The position numbers and the translations under genes are program-made. Below, piece by piece: positions 1 to 9,177 of a stretch of DNA of 64,000 nt (positions within the stretch are counted from its first letter, which is position 1; each line of letters begins with the position of its first letter). This stretch comes from Acidobacteriaceae bacterium (lineage in GTDB: Bacteria; Acidobacteriota; Terriglobia; Terriglobales; Acidobacteriaceae). The stretch lies in contig DASZBM010000002.1 of the NCBI GenBank assembly GCA_035944135.1, positions 1,550,001-1,614,000 on the forward strand. The letters run 5' to 3'. The notes under the pieces are model-generated. The model was not told the origin of the DNA. It did no database searches and saw nothing but the letters and a program-made list of their open reading frames with translations.

Positions 1-369
1 GTCTTCGGCGGCTACCTTCCCATCGTGGTCCTTGCGATCGCCGCCGCAGGTTTTGCGATCGCTCCGCTCCTACTTGCGTGGCTCTGGTCAAAGAGCTTCT
101 CTCCGCGCAAACCAGGACCGTACAAAAACTCCACGTATGAATGCGGTCTGGAGGCAAAGGACACCACCTGGATACCCTTCAGCCCGGAATATTACCTTTA
201 CGCGATCATCTTTCTGATCTTCGATGTAGAAGCGATCTTCCTTCTGCCGTTCGCCGTATCATTCAGCGGTCTAAGCGTGGGGGCCTCCATCGCCATGGTG
301 GTCTTCTTGCTCCTGCTGGTCGAAGGACTCGTATGGGCATGGCAGAAGGGCGTATTGACCTGGGTATGA
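1..369 (+). CDS. nuoA: NADH-quinone oxidoreductase subunit A (5' end outside window)
   Basis: Small membrane subunit of respiratory complex I that helps form the quinone-site junction between the peripheral and membrane arms. The reading frame is open from base 1; the residues before the first possible internal start (GTG at 25) read VFGGYLPI, which is typical NuoA N-terminal sequence, so the true start lies upstream of the window. Three hydrophobic segments are visible, and the family signature YECGLE sits in the first loop. The C-terminus ([11 protein letters not shown]) is also family-typical. It is the first visible gene of the nuo operon, 52 bp before the preferred nuoB start. Confidence 0.95.
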   Translation, partial: VFGGYLPIVVLAIAAAGFAIAPLLLAWLWSKSFSPRKPGPYKNSTYECGLEAKDTTWIPFSPEYYLYAIIFLIFDVEAIFLLPFAVSFSGLSVGASIAMVVFLLLLVEGLVWAWQKGVLTWV

Positions 370-421
370 CGATCAGGCAGAAGTGCGGAACGTCGAAGAA
401 ACAGGACGGCACAGGATCGCG

Positions 422-1066
422 ATGGACCAGAAACTCAGAATCGAATTGAGCAAACAAGGGATCGTCACAACGACTCTCGAAGAGCTCTACAACTGGGGCC
501 GGAAGAACTCCGTGTGGCCGATGACGTTTGGTCTCGCGTGCTGCGCCATCGAAATGATTGCAACAAGCATGGCGCGTTACGACCTGGCGCGATTTGGCGC
601 CGAAGTGTTCAGAGCCTCTCCTCGTCAGGCTGACCTGATCATTGTCTCCGGCACCGTGACCAAAAAGATGGCCCCTCAGGTGGTGCGCCTCTATAACCAG
701 ATGGCAGAGCCAAAATACGTGATCGCCATGGGCGCATGCGCCATCTCAGGTGGCCCATTCAAGCAGGGGTACAACGTTTTGAAGGGCATCGACCGCTACA
801 TTCCCGTCGATGTACATATTCCCGGATGCCCTCCCCGTCCCGAAGCCCTCATTGATGCGTTCATGACCTTGCAGAAAAAGATCGCAGGTCAAACACTGAC
901 AGGCGAAGGCAGACCGCGGCATCTGGATCCGGAAGCGCCCAGCGAATTTGTCGTGCCGCGGTTCGGCGCGCATGATCTGGAGCCGCCGAACAACCCTGAC
1001 GTCTTTCGCATTCTCAACAATGTCGATTCATGCGGGGCAGGAGACGTTAATGCTCGAGGAGATTAA
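422..1066 (+). CDS. nuoB: NADH-quinone oxidoreductase subunit B
   Basis: Peripheral-arm subunit (PSST) that holds the terminal [4Fe-4S] cluster N2 and forms part of the quinone pocket. Using the ATG at 422 the protein has 214 residues. The cluster ligands are visible as the adjacent pair C40-C41 in [11 protein letters not shown]106 in GACAISGG and C136 in [14 protein letters not shown] at 383 would add 13 non-conserved residues; the ATG is preferred because it follows AGGAT and matches the family start. The gene overlaps nuoC by 17 bp, which suggests translational coupling. Confidence 0.96.
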   Translation: MDQKLRIELSKQGIVTTTLEELYNWGRKNSVWPMTFGLACCAIEMIATSMARYDLARFGAEVFRASPRQADLIIVSGTVTKKMAPQVVRLYNQMAEPKYVIAMGACAISGGPFKQGYNVLKGIDRYIPVDVHIPGCPPRPEALIDAFMTLQKKIAGQTLTGEGRPRHLDPEAPSEFVVPRFGAHDLEPPNNPDVFRILNNVDSCGAGDVNARGD

Positions 1067-1604
1067 GGCCAGGCTCGAAGCCTCTGTGCCCGGTTGCCAC
1101 CCGGAGATCATCCTCGACAGCAGCCCCTCAGGACAGCATTCCCTGCTCCTCGATTCTGCCCACGCGGTGGAGGCAGCCACGTTTCTGCGCGACGATGCAG
1201 AGCTGCGGCTCGATTACTGCTCCAATGTCACCGGTGTGGACTGGCTTGAAACAGAGCACTCTCGCGGATATCTCGAAGCTGTCTATCACCTGTATTCCAT
1301 GGAGAGGAAGCACGGCCCTGTCGTGCTTCGGCTGCGCACAGAGAACCGCACGGACAGAGTCCATTTGCCCTCGCTTACCCCAGTTTGGCGAAGCGCCGAG
1401 TTCCAGGAGCGCGAAATCTTCGACCTCTATGGAATCATCTTCGACGGCCACCCTGATCTGCGCCGCATCCTGATGTGGGATGAATTCGAAGATCATCCCA
1501 TGCGCAGGGATTACGTCGAACCCGACGATTACGAATATGAACCAACAGCACACGATAAGGTTTTGACCAAGGCGAAGCAGCATGCCATGGGGCAGCCTGA
1601 GTAA
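1050..1604 (+). CDS. nuoC: NADH-quinone oxidoreductase subunit C (30 kDa)
   Basis: Peripheral-arm subunit of complex I, separate from NuoD here rather than fused as in E. coli. It has 184 residues. The 30-kDa signature is seen around [12 protein letters not shown] followed by HPDLRRILM, and the C-terminus carries the usual acidic Asp/Glu/Tyr-rich stretch. The ATG at 1050 follows AGGAG with normal spacing; upstream in-frame codons lie inside nuoB and are not family-like. The stop is three bases before nuoD. Confidence 0.95.
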   Translation: MLEEIKARLEASVPGCHPEIILDSSPSGQHSLLLDSAHAVEAATFLRDDAELRLDYCSNVTGVDWLETEHSRGYLEAVYHLYSMERKHGPVVLRLRTENRTDRVHLPSLTPVWRSAEFQEREIFDLYGIIFDGHPDLRRILMWDEFEDHPMRRDYVEPDDYEYEPTAHDKVLTKAKQHAMGQPE

Positions 1605-1607
1605 ACC

Positions 1608-2774
1608 ATGATGAGCATGACCACAGCGCGGGTAGAGGAAGAGATGCACGACGATCCTGCCGCTCGCGGCGGTCAGGATGAACTGCTGGAAATTGCTCTG
1701 GGACCGCATCATCCATCAACGCATGGCGTCTTCCGCATGGATGTGGTGCTCGACGGAGAACAGGTCGTGAAGCTGAAGCCCGTCTTCGGCTACCTGCATC
1801 GCAACCACGAGAAGATCGCCGAGTCAGTCAGCTATCTTGCCTCGATGCCGTATACCGATCGGCTCGACTACATCTGTTCGCTTACCAACAACTGGGCCTA
1901 CGCGCTCGCCGTCGAAAAGCTCGCCGGGTTACAAGTTCCAGAACGCGCCGAGTACATCCGCATTATCACTGCGGAACTTACACGTCTGGTGAATCACACC
2001 GCCACGATCGGGTTTCTGACGCAGGAGATGGGCGCCAGCGGTACGCCGCTGATGTACGCTTTCCGCGAACGCGAAAAGATACTCGACCTTTTCGAATCGC
2101 TCACCGGCTCAAGAATGATGTGCAACTACATGCGTTTTGGCGGCTGTCGTGTCGAGTTGCCCGCTGGTTGGCTTGCACAGACGAAGAAGGTTGTTGAAGA
2201 GTTTCCACGCTTCCTGGATGAGTATGAGCAGTTGTTGACCGGAAATGAAATCTTCATGGCACGCGCTCAGGGTGTCGGCGTGCTTAAAAGAGACCTGGCA
2301 ATCAATGCCGGCGTGACCGGTCCGATGCTTCGCGCGTCAGGAGTGAACTATGACATCCGTAAAGTGGACAAATACGGGATCTATGACCGCTTCGACTTCA
2401 AAATTCCGTTGGGTGAGCACGGCGATGTCTACGATCGCTATATGGTCCGCATGCTGGAGATGCGCGAATCGCTGAAGATTCTCAATCAAGCTCTGCGCGA
2501 CCTTCCAGAAGGCCCCATCATGGACCCCAAGGCAAAGATCCGCGGCTTCCGTCCTAAACCCGGCGAAGCTTATGGACGGATCGAAGCGCCTAAGGGCGAG
2601 CTCGGCTTCTATCTCATCAGCGATGGCTCGGCCAATCCATACCGCTACCGCGTTCGCCCACCAAGTTTGATCAACCTGACTGTCCTTGAAGATATGTGCC
2701 GCGGTTACAGTGTCGCGGACACCATTGTGATCTTTGGCACCGTAGATATTGTGTTGGGGGAGGTGGACCGTTAG
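1608..2774 (+). CDS. nuoD: NADH-quinone oxidoreductase subunit D (49 kDa)
   Basis: Peripheral-arm subunit related to the large subunit of NiFe hydrogenases; with NuoB it builds the quinone-binding cavity. The 388 residues include [12 protein letters not shown] near residue 33, the GYLHRNHEK motif, [13 protein letters not shown] and the C-terminal VLGEVDR, all diagnostic. The hydrogenase metal-binding cysteines are absent, as expected. The upstream gap to nuoC is three bases. The next gene is nuoI rather than nuoE, so the NADH-oxidising module genes E, F and G are missing from this position. Confidence 0.97.
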   Translation: MMSMTTARVEEEMHDDPAARGGQDELLEIALGPHHPSTHGVFRMDVVLDGEQVVKLKPVFGYLHRNHEKIAESVSYLASMPYTDRLDYICSLTNNWAYALAVEKLAGLQVPERAEYIRIITAELTRLVNHTATIGFLTQEMGASGTPLMYAFREREKILDLFESLTGSRMMCNYMRFGGCRVELPAGWLAQTKKVVEEFPRFLDEYEQLLTGNEIFMARAQGVGVLKRDLAINAGVTGPMLRASGVNYDIRKVDKYGIYDRFDFKIPLGEHGDVYDRYMVRMLEMRESLKILNQALRDLPEGPIMDPKAKIRGFRPKPGEAYGRIEAPKGELGFYLISDGSANPYRYRVRPPSLINLTVLEDMCRGYSVADTIVIFGTVDIVLGEVDR

Positions 2775-2827
2775 AACAACCCATCCATATGTGACAAGTC
2801 ACACAGCCTGTGCGGGAGACATAAGCC

Positions 2828-3421
2828 ATGCTGGGTGAAGGCATCCTGAAAGGACTGGTGGAGACCGCCCGGAACTTCTTCGGCAGCTTCATCAGCAAGG
2901 ACCGGCTGACCACCATCCAGTTTCCTGAAGAGCGCCTGCCTCAGCCTGAGGCTGCGCGCAATTTTCCCTTCCTCGTCTACGACGGCGACAACTGGCAGGC
3001 AGGGATGCGCTGTGTTGCCTGCCAGATATGCGAAAAAGAATGTCCGCCTCAATGCATCTTCATCGAAAAAAGCAGCGACAAGAAACCCGATCACACAGGC
3101 AAGCCACAGTTTTACCCTGCGGTCTTCAACATCGACATCTCGGTTTGCATGAGTTGCCAGATCTGCGTTGAGGTCTGCCCGTTCGATGCCATCGAGATGG
3201 ACACCGCGTTCGAGCTAAGCACGACCGATCGTTTTGGCGGACTGCTCTGGGACAAAGAACAACTGGCGAAGCCCAACAGCTACTTTCACAAGATCCATCC
3301 AGTTACAGCAACTGAAGTAGATGAACGACTGGATGCTGCCAAGGCCAAGGCTAAGGCAAAGCCCCCCGCGAATGCCGCCGTTTCAACAGCTCAACCCGAT
3401 TCTTCGCCTACGACAAGCTGA
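2828..3421 (+). CDS. nuoI: NADH-quinone oxidoreductase subunit I, 2x[4Fe-4S] ferredoxin
   Basis: Electron-relay subunit carrying clusters N6a and N6b between the upstream iron-sulfur chain and NuoB. It has 197 residues with two CxxCxxCxxxCP motifs: CVACQICEKECP near residue 62 and CMSCQICVEVCP near residue 109. The C-terminal tail is rich in Ala and Lys and looks disordered. It lies between nuoD and nuoH, with only five bases to nuoH, and replaces the nuoE-F-G-H-I order seen in many bacteria. Confidence 0.96.
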   Translation: MLGEGILKGLVETARNFFGSFISKDRLTTIQFPEERLPQPEAARNFPFLVYDGDNWQAGMRCVACQICEKECPPQCIFIEKSSDKKPDHTGKPQFYPAVFNIDISVCMSCQICVEVCPFDAIEMDTAFELSTTDRFGGLLWDKEQLAKPNSYFHKIHPVTATEVDERLDAAKAKAKAKPPANAAVSTAQPDSSPTTS

Positions 3422-3426
3422 CAGCT

Positions 3427-4602
3427 ATGACTGAAACGACGGACCAAATCTTCGTGCTTCTCAAACACTGGATACTGGCACATTCGCCTGTTTGGGTGCA
3501 GCCGCTTTTCTCTGCTGTGCTGTCAGCCGTCGCAATTCTTGCTGTGTTCGCTTCTCTGTTCGCCTTAACAACGATTCTTGAGCGCAAAGGGCTGGGCCGA
3601 TTCCAAAACCGATACGGTCCGAATCGAGTCGGCCCCTTCGGCCTGTTGCAACCGCTCGCAGATGGGCTGAAATCATTGACCAAAGAAGATATCGTTCCGC
3701 ACTCAGCGGATGCTGTCGTTCACATGCTGGCGCCAATCGCGCTTGTCGCCGCAGCGTTTCTTGGCTATGCCGTTCTGCCCTTGGGCCGTAACATGACTGC
3801 GATCAACCTGGACGCCGGCCTCCTTTATTTCTTTGCCGCCGGCTCGGCGATCGAACTCACTATCTTTATGGCCGGCTGGTCCAGCCGCAACAAGTACTCG
3901 CTGCTCGGCGCGATGCGCGCTATCGCACAGATGATCAGCTACGAAATTCCGTTGATTCTTTCTACGATCACCGTCGTCATGGCGGCGGGTACTCTATCAA
4001 CCGTCGCGATCGTGGAAAGTCAGTCCGGTTATTACGGAATTCTGCCGCATTGGTTTGTCTTCACGCCATGGGGGTTCGCCGGCTTCGTGCTCTTTATGAT
4101 CGCGGGCATTGCGGAATCCAATCGCTCGCCGTTCGATCTGCCCGAAGGCGAATCCGAAATTATTGCCGGCTATCTGGTCGAATACTCCGGCTTCAAGTTC
4201 GCTTTGTTTTTCCTCGGCGAATACATCGGGATGTTCGCGATCTGCGGGCTGGCCATCACGCTCTTTCTCGGGGGCTGGACCGCACCATTTTCTTTTCTCA
4301 CCTGGGTCCCATCCTACTTCTGGTTCTTCGCTAAACTCGTCGTGCTGATTGCCATGCTTATCTGGATCCGCAGTACACTCCCTCGCCTTCGCATGGACCA
4401 GCTTATGAACTTTGCGTGGAAATTCATGCTGCCGATGGCACTGATCAACCTGTTTGCCGCGGCCATCTGGCATTTCACGCCTTCCGGCGTTATTCGATGG
4501 CTTGTTGCTGCAATCCTGCTTGCTGTCTCTTATTTCCTGCTTGGACGCGGCCTCATGCAGTCGAAGAAGCTGCAAAGGCGAACCTACCAGTTCGCCGATT
4601 AG
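3427..4602 (+). CDS. nuoH: NADH-quinone oxidoreductase subunit H
   Basis: Membrane subunit that contacts the quinone cavity and couples redox chemistry to the proton channels. It has 391 residues and about eight to nine membrane segments. The signatures ERKGLGRFQNRYGPNRVGP, LADGLKSLTKED and ESNRSPFDLPEGESE (the acidic loop of the E-channel) are all present. The N-terminal first helix is slightly extended. A 148-base gap separates it from the preferred nuoJ start; that gap holds only a short palindrome (4610-4620) and no convincing gene. Confidence 0.97.
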   Translation: MTETTDQIFVLLKHWILAHSPVWVQPLFSAVLSAVAILAVFASLFALTTILERKGLGRFQNRYGPNRVGPFGLLQPLADGLKSLTKEDIVPHSADAVVHMLAPIALVAAAFLGYAVLPLGRNMTAINLDAGLLYFFAAGSAIELTIFMAGWSSRNKYSLLGAMRAIAQMISYEIPLILSTITVVMAAGTLSTVAIVESQSGYYGILPHWFVFTPWGFAGFVLFMIAGIAESNRSPFDLPEGESEIIAGYLVEYSGFKFALFFLGEYIGMFAICGLAITLFLGGWTAPFSFLTWVPSYFWFFAKLVVLIAMLIWIRSTLPRLRMDQLMNFAWKFMLPMALINLFAAAIWHFTPSGVIRWLVAAILLAVSYFLLGRGLMQSKKLQRRTYQFAD

Positions 4603-4750
4603 GAGTGCGATGCATTGCATGTCATGGTGCAATTTGGCGCGGTCAAGAACTTTTTGTTGCTGGAGACGCGCTGATTAACGAGAATGTCAGCGATGTAACA
4701 AACGTAGAACGAAGGCCGATGAAAATGGAGACGTGCCGGGAGAGGTGAGC

Positions 4751-5245
4751 TTGTCATTTGCCATCGCCGCTGTGTTCACGGTTGCCGGAGCGCTCGCCGC
4801 AATGACTCTGCGCAACCTCGTCCACTGCGCTCTGGCACTTGTGCTGGCCTTTACGGGATTGGCCTGTTTATATCTCCAGCTTGGCGCTCAATTCGTTGGT
4901 TTCGCCCAGATTCTGATCTACGTCGGCGCGGTAGCAATCCTCATTGTTTTCGCAATCCTTCTTACCCGGAACCACGAGGGGATGACACGGCTGGCTGTTT
5001 CGCCTGGATGGGCCACAAGCATCCTCGTCGCCGCCGCTGTATTTGGAATCCTGGCCTGGGTGATTCGTTCAAGCGCGGTATCAGCACTTCCGCTCCGACC
5101 CCGCCCCGAAGTTACTGTCAGGCAGATCGGTGACGCGTTGATGTCGCAGTTTGTGCTTCCGCTTGAGGTGATTGGCCTGCTGCTGACCGCCGCGCTTGTA
5201 GGAGCGGTGACCATTGCCATGCGTGAACAGAGGAGGGAGAAATGA
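4751..5245 (+). CDS. nuoJ: NADH-quinone oxidoreductase subunit J
   Basis: Membrane subunit of complex I with the pi-bulge-containing TM3. About 164 residues, five hydrophobic segments, with NLVHCALALVL and the GAVAILIVFAILLT stretch typical of NuoJ. The start is uncertain: TTG at 4751 is preferred because GGGAGAGG lies five bases upstream and the protein then begins right before TM1. In-frame GTG codons at 4733 and 4745 are alternatives with poorer ribosome-site spacing. It overlaps nuoK by four bases (ATGA). Confidence 0.92.
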   Translation: MSFAIAAVFTVAGALAAMTLRNLVHCALALVLAFTGLACLYLQLGAQFVGFAQILIYVGAVAILIVFAILLTRNHEGMTRLAVSPGWATSILVAAAVFGILAWVIRSSAVSALPLRPRPEVTVRQIGDALMSQFVLPLEVIGLLLTAALVGAVTIAMREQRREK

Positions 5246-5553
5246 CAGCACCAGTCGATTACCTTCTTCTTTCCGCAGTCATCTTCGCCATCGGCCTGGC
5301 TGGCGCCCTCGTCCGCCGCAACGCCATACTCGTTCTCATCGGGATCGAACTTATGCTCAACGCCGCGAATCTGAACTTCATCACATTCTGGCGATACAGC
5401 GCGAATCCCGAAGCGCTGACAGGCGTCATGTTTGCTCTCTTCTCAATCGGTATCGCAGCGGCCGAAGCCGCCGTTGGTTTGGCTCTGATCATCGCTGTGC
5501 ATCGACATTTCAAGACGACAAATCTCGACCGGATCGATTCGATGAGGGGATGA
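5242..5553 (+). CDS. nuoK: NADH-quinone oxidoreductase subunit K
   Basis: Small membrane subunit (103 residues, three TM helices) of the complex I proton path, related to MrpC. The family motif GIELMLNAANLNF carries the conserved intramembrane Glu of TM2, and a second Glu sits in TM3 within AAEAAVGLALI. It is coupled to nuoJ through an ATGA overlap and lies seven bases before nuoL. Confidence 0.97.
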   Translation: MTAPVDYLLLSAVIFAIGLAGALVRRNAILVLIGIELMLNAANLNFITFWRYSANPEALTGVMFALFSIGIAAAEAAVGLALIIAVHRHFKTTNLDRIDSMRG

Positions 5554-5560
5554 GCAAACA

Positions 5561-7621
5561 GTGACCTGGATCGCACATAACCTCTGGCTCATTCCCTCGA
5601 TGCCTGTCATAGCGGCTGGACTGAGCGCAATCGCCCACCGCAAACACCGCCTGTTTGCAGCATCCGTTGCGATTGGCTCCATATCTCTCTCGTTGTTGCT
5701 GTCTCTGATTGCATTTGCAGAGACTCTTCGGTTCGGTAATCAAGGGAACGCAGCGAGGCAGATCTGCGATTTCGGTTGGTTCCAAGTGGGAAGTGAGTGG
5801 CTCAAGGTGGGATGGGTCCTCGATCCACTTACAGCCGTAATGTTGGTGATGGTCACCTTCGTCGGTCTGCTGATCTTCATCTATAGCGTCGGCTATATGG
5901 CGCACGACGAGAATTTCGCGCGCTTCTTCTGTTTCCTCTCACTCTTTGCCGGGGCAATGCTGGGCCTCGTCATCGCGAACAGTCTCCTCTTGCTCTTTAT
6001 CTGCTGGGAGATCGTTGGCCTCACATCATATTTGCTCATCGGCTTCTGGTATCAAAAGCCAAGCGCAGCAGCCGCGGCAAAGAAAGCATTCATCACCACG
6101 CGGATCGGCGATCTCGCGTTCCTGCTGGGAATGGTCTGGCTGTATTCCCAGGCAGGTACGTTGCTTTTCTACGACAATGGCGCTGGCTGCCTTGAACACA
6201 CCGCGCTTATCAAGCTTGTCACACACACGACGATCTTCGGCATGGCCGCTTCCACGGGGATAGCACTGCTGATCTTTTGCGGAGCAATCGGAAAGTCCGG
6301 TCAGGTGCCGCTGCATGTCTGGCTGCCGGATGCGATGGAGGGCCCAACGCCAGTGAGCGCGTTGATTCACGCGGCTACTATGGTTGCTGCCGGCGTCTTC
6401 CTGGTTGCGCGTGTGTATCCACTGATGAGTGGCCATGCCGGGCTCGATTTGTCGCCCGAAGCAGCACCCGCGCTAAAAGTTGTCACCTGGGTTGGCGCCA
6501 TCACTGCTGTCTTCGCTGCGAGTATTGCCGTCGCTCAGGATGACATCAAGCGCATCCTTGCCTACTCTACCGTTTCCCAGCTCGGTTACATGATGCTCGG
6601 TCTTGGCGTTGGTGGCGTTGCTGTGGGAATGTTTCATCTGATCACACACGCTTTTTTCAAGGCCCTGCTCTTCCTGGGCGCGGGATCGGTCATCCATGGC
6701 TGCCATGAGGAACAGAACATCCGTCGCATGGGCGGATTGCGCAAGCTCATGCCAATCACATTCGCCACATACGCCATCGGGATGCTGGCACTATGCGGCT
6801 TTCCGCTCCTCTTCTCAGGCTTCTGGAGCAAAGATGCGATCCTTCACGCAGCATCCGGTTGGAGTGGATCGCGAACGCCCTTCTATCTGGCAGCTTTTGG
6901 TGTCTTGCTAACTGCCTTTTACATGACGAGGCAGGTCGTCTACGTCTTCTTCGGGGAATCGCCACGATTCGATCGGCCTGTAAAAACTCCACACGAAAGC
7001 CCTGTCATCATGACGTTTCCGCTCGTCATTCTCGCAGGTTTTTCTATGCTGCTGGGACTGATCGGCACACCCGCATGGCCATGGTTTAGCAGGTTTCTCG
7101 ATGGCCAGCAGGTACGGTTCGATCTTCGAGGATTTGCAGAGAGTGGTGTCCTCGCGGTGATGCTTTCGTCGACAGCGCTCGTCTTGATAGGCCTGGGCGT
7201 AGGTTGGTTGCTTTACGGTAGTAAACCGGCGCCGGAGCCCGCAGCCCCCGATGCCCTCGAACGATTTACTCCGCAAATCTTTCGCGTGTTGCGTAACGGC
7301 TGGTTTGTTGACGCCTTTTATCAGGCTACCTTCGTTCGCTTCACTACATGGTTCTCCCGCGTATGTGACTGGCTCGATCGATCAGTCTTCAATGGCGCGG
7401 TTCAGTTCATATCGTCGCTTACACTCGGAGCTTCCCGGCTGAGCCGATCAACGGATGTTTCCGTGGTAAACCGCATCTTTGATCAAAGCTGTCAGGAAGC
7501 AGTCCTCAGCGGCCGGCTTCTTTCGCGCCTTCAGGATGGCCGCGTGCAAAGCTATCTCCGCGTCATCGGAATCGCCTTTGCAGGATTCGTCCTATTCCTC
7601 ATCTGGGGTCACCACGGATGA
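5561..7621 (+). CDS. nuoL: NADH-quinone oxidoreductase subunit L, long form
   Basis: Distal antiporter-like proton-pumping subunit with the lateral amphipathic helix that runs along the membrane arm. The GTG-started protein has 686 residues, longer than the roughly 610 residues of the E. coli protein. Conserved residues are present: Glu in CWEIVGLTSY, Lys in GKSGQVPLHVWLP, His in LIHAATMVAAG, Lys in THAFFKALLFL and Lys in GFWSKDAIL. Between the DRSVFNG and LQDGRVQSY motifs at the C-terminus there are about 26 more residues than in standard NuoL, which suggests a lengthened lateral helix. It overlaps the next gene by four bases (ATGA). Confidence 0.96.
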   Translation: MTWIAHNLWLIPSMPVIAAGLSAIAHRKHRLFAASVAIGSISLSLLLSLIAFAETLRFGNQGNAARQICDFGWFQVGSEWLKVGWVLDPLTAVMLVMVTFVGLLIFIYSVGYMAHDENFARFFCFLSLFAGAMLGLVIANSLLLLFICWEIVGLTSYLLIGFWYQKPSAAAAAKKAFITTRIGDLAFLLGMVWLYSQAGTLLFYDNGAGCLEHTALIKLVTHTTIFGMAASTGIALLIFCGAIGKSGQVPLHVWLPDAMEGPTPVSALIHAATMVAAGVFLVARVYPLMSGHAGLDLSPEAAPALKVVTWVGAITAVFAASIAVAQDDIKRILAYSTVSQLGYMMLGLGVGGVAVGMFHLITHAFFKALLFLGAGSVIHGCHEEQNIRRMGGLRKLMPITFATYAIGMLALCGFPLLFSGFWSKDAILHAASGWSGSRTPFYLAAFGVLLTAFYMTRQVVYVFFGESPRFDRPVKTPHESPVIMTFPLVILAGFSMLLGLIGTPAWPWFSRFLDGQQVRFDLRGFAESGVLAVMLSSTALVLIGLGVGWLLYGSKPAPEPAAPDALERFTPQIFRVLRNGWFVDAFYQATFVRFTTWFSRVCDWLDRSVFNGAVQFISSLTLGASRLSRSTDVSVVNRIFDQSCQEAVLSGRLLSRLQDGRVQSYLRVIGIAFAGFVLFLIWGHHG

Positions 7622-9174
7622 AGGTATTTCCATTCCTTTCAGTGCTGACTGCTGTGCCCCTGATCGGCGCCATCACAATTCTTGGCCTTGGTGACAAGCA
7701 GAAGAACCGTGCTCGGATCCTCGCACTGGTTTTCAGCTTCATTGCACTCGCTCTGATACTTATCCTGTCTCACGGCTTTGACTCGGCTTCTGGACAGCTT
7801 CAGTTCCAGGAGTTGCACGCATGGATACCCTCGCTTGGCGCGGAGTATCACCTGGGCATCGATGGGCTTGGGCTCGTGATGCTGCTGCTTTCGGCTCTTG
7901 TCGTGACCATGTCGATTGCCGCGTCCTCGCAGATTCGCGAGCGAGAAAGTCTTTATTTCTCTCTCGTCCTGTTCCTTCAAGCTGGCCTGTTCGGAACGTT
8001 CACAGCTCTAAACTTTTTTCACTGGTTCATCTTCTGGGAGCTAAGCCTCATCCCCGCTTTCTTCCTCATCCAACTGTGGGGTGGGCCTCGACGCGCAGCC
8101 GCAGCGACTCAATTTTTTGTTTACACGATGGTCGGCAGCGTCGCATTGCTGCTCTCGTTTCTTGCCTTATTCCATTGCACAGGAACATTCGACTTTCTTC
8201 GCCTGTCTGAACTGGCACGAGAGGGCCAGCTTGTCCCGGCCATGGCTACACATCTCGCGTGGCACAGGTTTACGCCGGAACATATTGCACTCTTGATCTT
8301 TGGCGGTGTATTTCTCGGCTTCGCGGTTAAGGTCCCTCTCGTTCCACTTCATACATGGCTGCCTTCGACATACGCCGAAGCGCCAACCGGCACGACAATG
8401 CTGCTCACCGGCGCAATGTCAAAAATGGGTGTCTACGGGTTCCTTAGAATCGTTCTTCCAATCTTTGCCCCGCAGCTTCGATCTACGCTGACGGTGCTCT
8501 TGTGGCTCGCTGTATCCACAGTTGTTCTCTCCGCGTTTGCGGCCCTCGCGCAAAAAGACTTGAAGCGTATCTTCGCCTATTCCTCTATCAATCACCTTGG
8601 CTATTGCATGCTGGGAATCTTTGCAGTTGCCAGTTTCACCGGCAATTCCGTCGCTCTAACAACAGCTAAGATCGCGGCTCTCGATGGTGTGATCCTGCAG
8701 GTTTTCAACCACGCCCTGATTGCCTCGGCGCTATTTTGGTTCGTGGCGTTGCTGGAAACGCGCACTGGAGGATTGCGTGGCCTAAACGATTTCGGTGGTC
8801 TCCGCAGGGTCGTTCCCGTCTTCACCGGGCTGATGGGCATCGCCCTGTTTGCCTCTCTCGGCTTGCCTGGGCTGAACGGCTTCATCGGAGAATTCCTCAT
8901 CTTTCGAGGCGTCTTCCCGCTCGCGGCATGGGCTGCTGCGCTCTCCCTCCTCGGCCTGCTTGTCACTGCAATCTTCATCCTGACAATACTGCAGCGTGTC
9001 TTCTCTGGTCCCCTCAATGAGCGGTGGTCGAACATGCCGGACCTGACAGTCACCGAACGGCTCGCGCTGTTTTCCCCAATCGCCCTCATGTTTGCATTGG
9101 GCGTCTTTCCGCAACTCATTCTCGGCATCATCAACAGCACCGTCATGACCCTGGTGCAGCAGGTGAGGTACTAG
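7618..9174 (+). CDS. nuoM: NADH-quinone oxidoreductase subunit M, first copy
   Basis: Antiporter-like proton-pumping subunit of complex I (518 residues, about 14 TM). All expected charged residues are present: Glu in FIFWELSLIPAF (TM5), Lys in FAVKVPLVPLHTWLP (TM7), Lys in AMSKMGVYGF (TM8) and Glu in LNGFIGEFLIF (TM12). It is therefore a complete, probably active NuoM. A second, divergent nuoM follows after three bases. Confidence 0.96.
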   Translation: MKVFPFLSVLTAVPLIGAITILGLGDKQKNRARILALVFSFIALALILILSHGFDSASGQLQFQELHAWIPSLGAEYHLGIDGLGLVMLLLSALVVTMSIAASSQIRERESLYFSLVLFLQAGLFGTFTALNFFHWFIFWELSLIPAFFLIQLWGGPRRAAAATQFFVYTMVGSVALLLSFLALFHCTGTFDFLRLSELAREGQLVPAMATHLAWHRFTPEHIALLIFGGVFLGFAVKVPLVPLHTWLPSTYAEAPTGTTMLLTGAMSKMGVYGFLRIVLPIFAPQLRSTLTVLLWLAVSTVVLSAFAALAQKDLKRIFAYSSINHLGYCMLGIFAVASFTGNSVALTTAKIAALDGVILQVFNHALIASALFWFVALLETRTGGLRGLNDFGGLRRVVPVFTGLMGIALFASLGLPGLNGFIGEFLIFRGVFPLAAWAAALSLLGLLVTAIFILTILQRVFSGPLNERWSNMPDLTVTERLALFSPIALMFALGVFPQLILGIINSTVMTLVQQVRY

Positions 9175-9177
9175 CTC

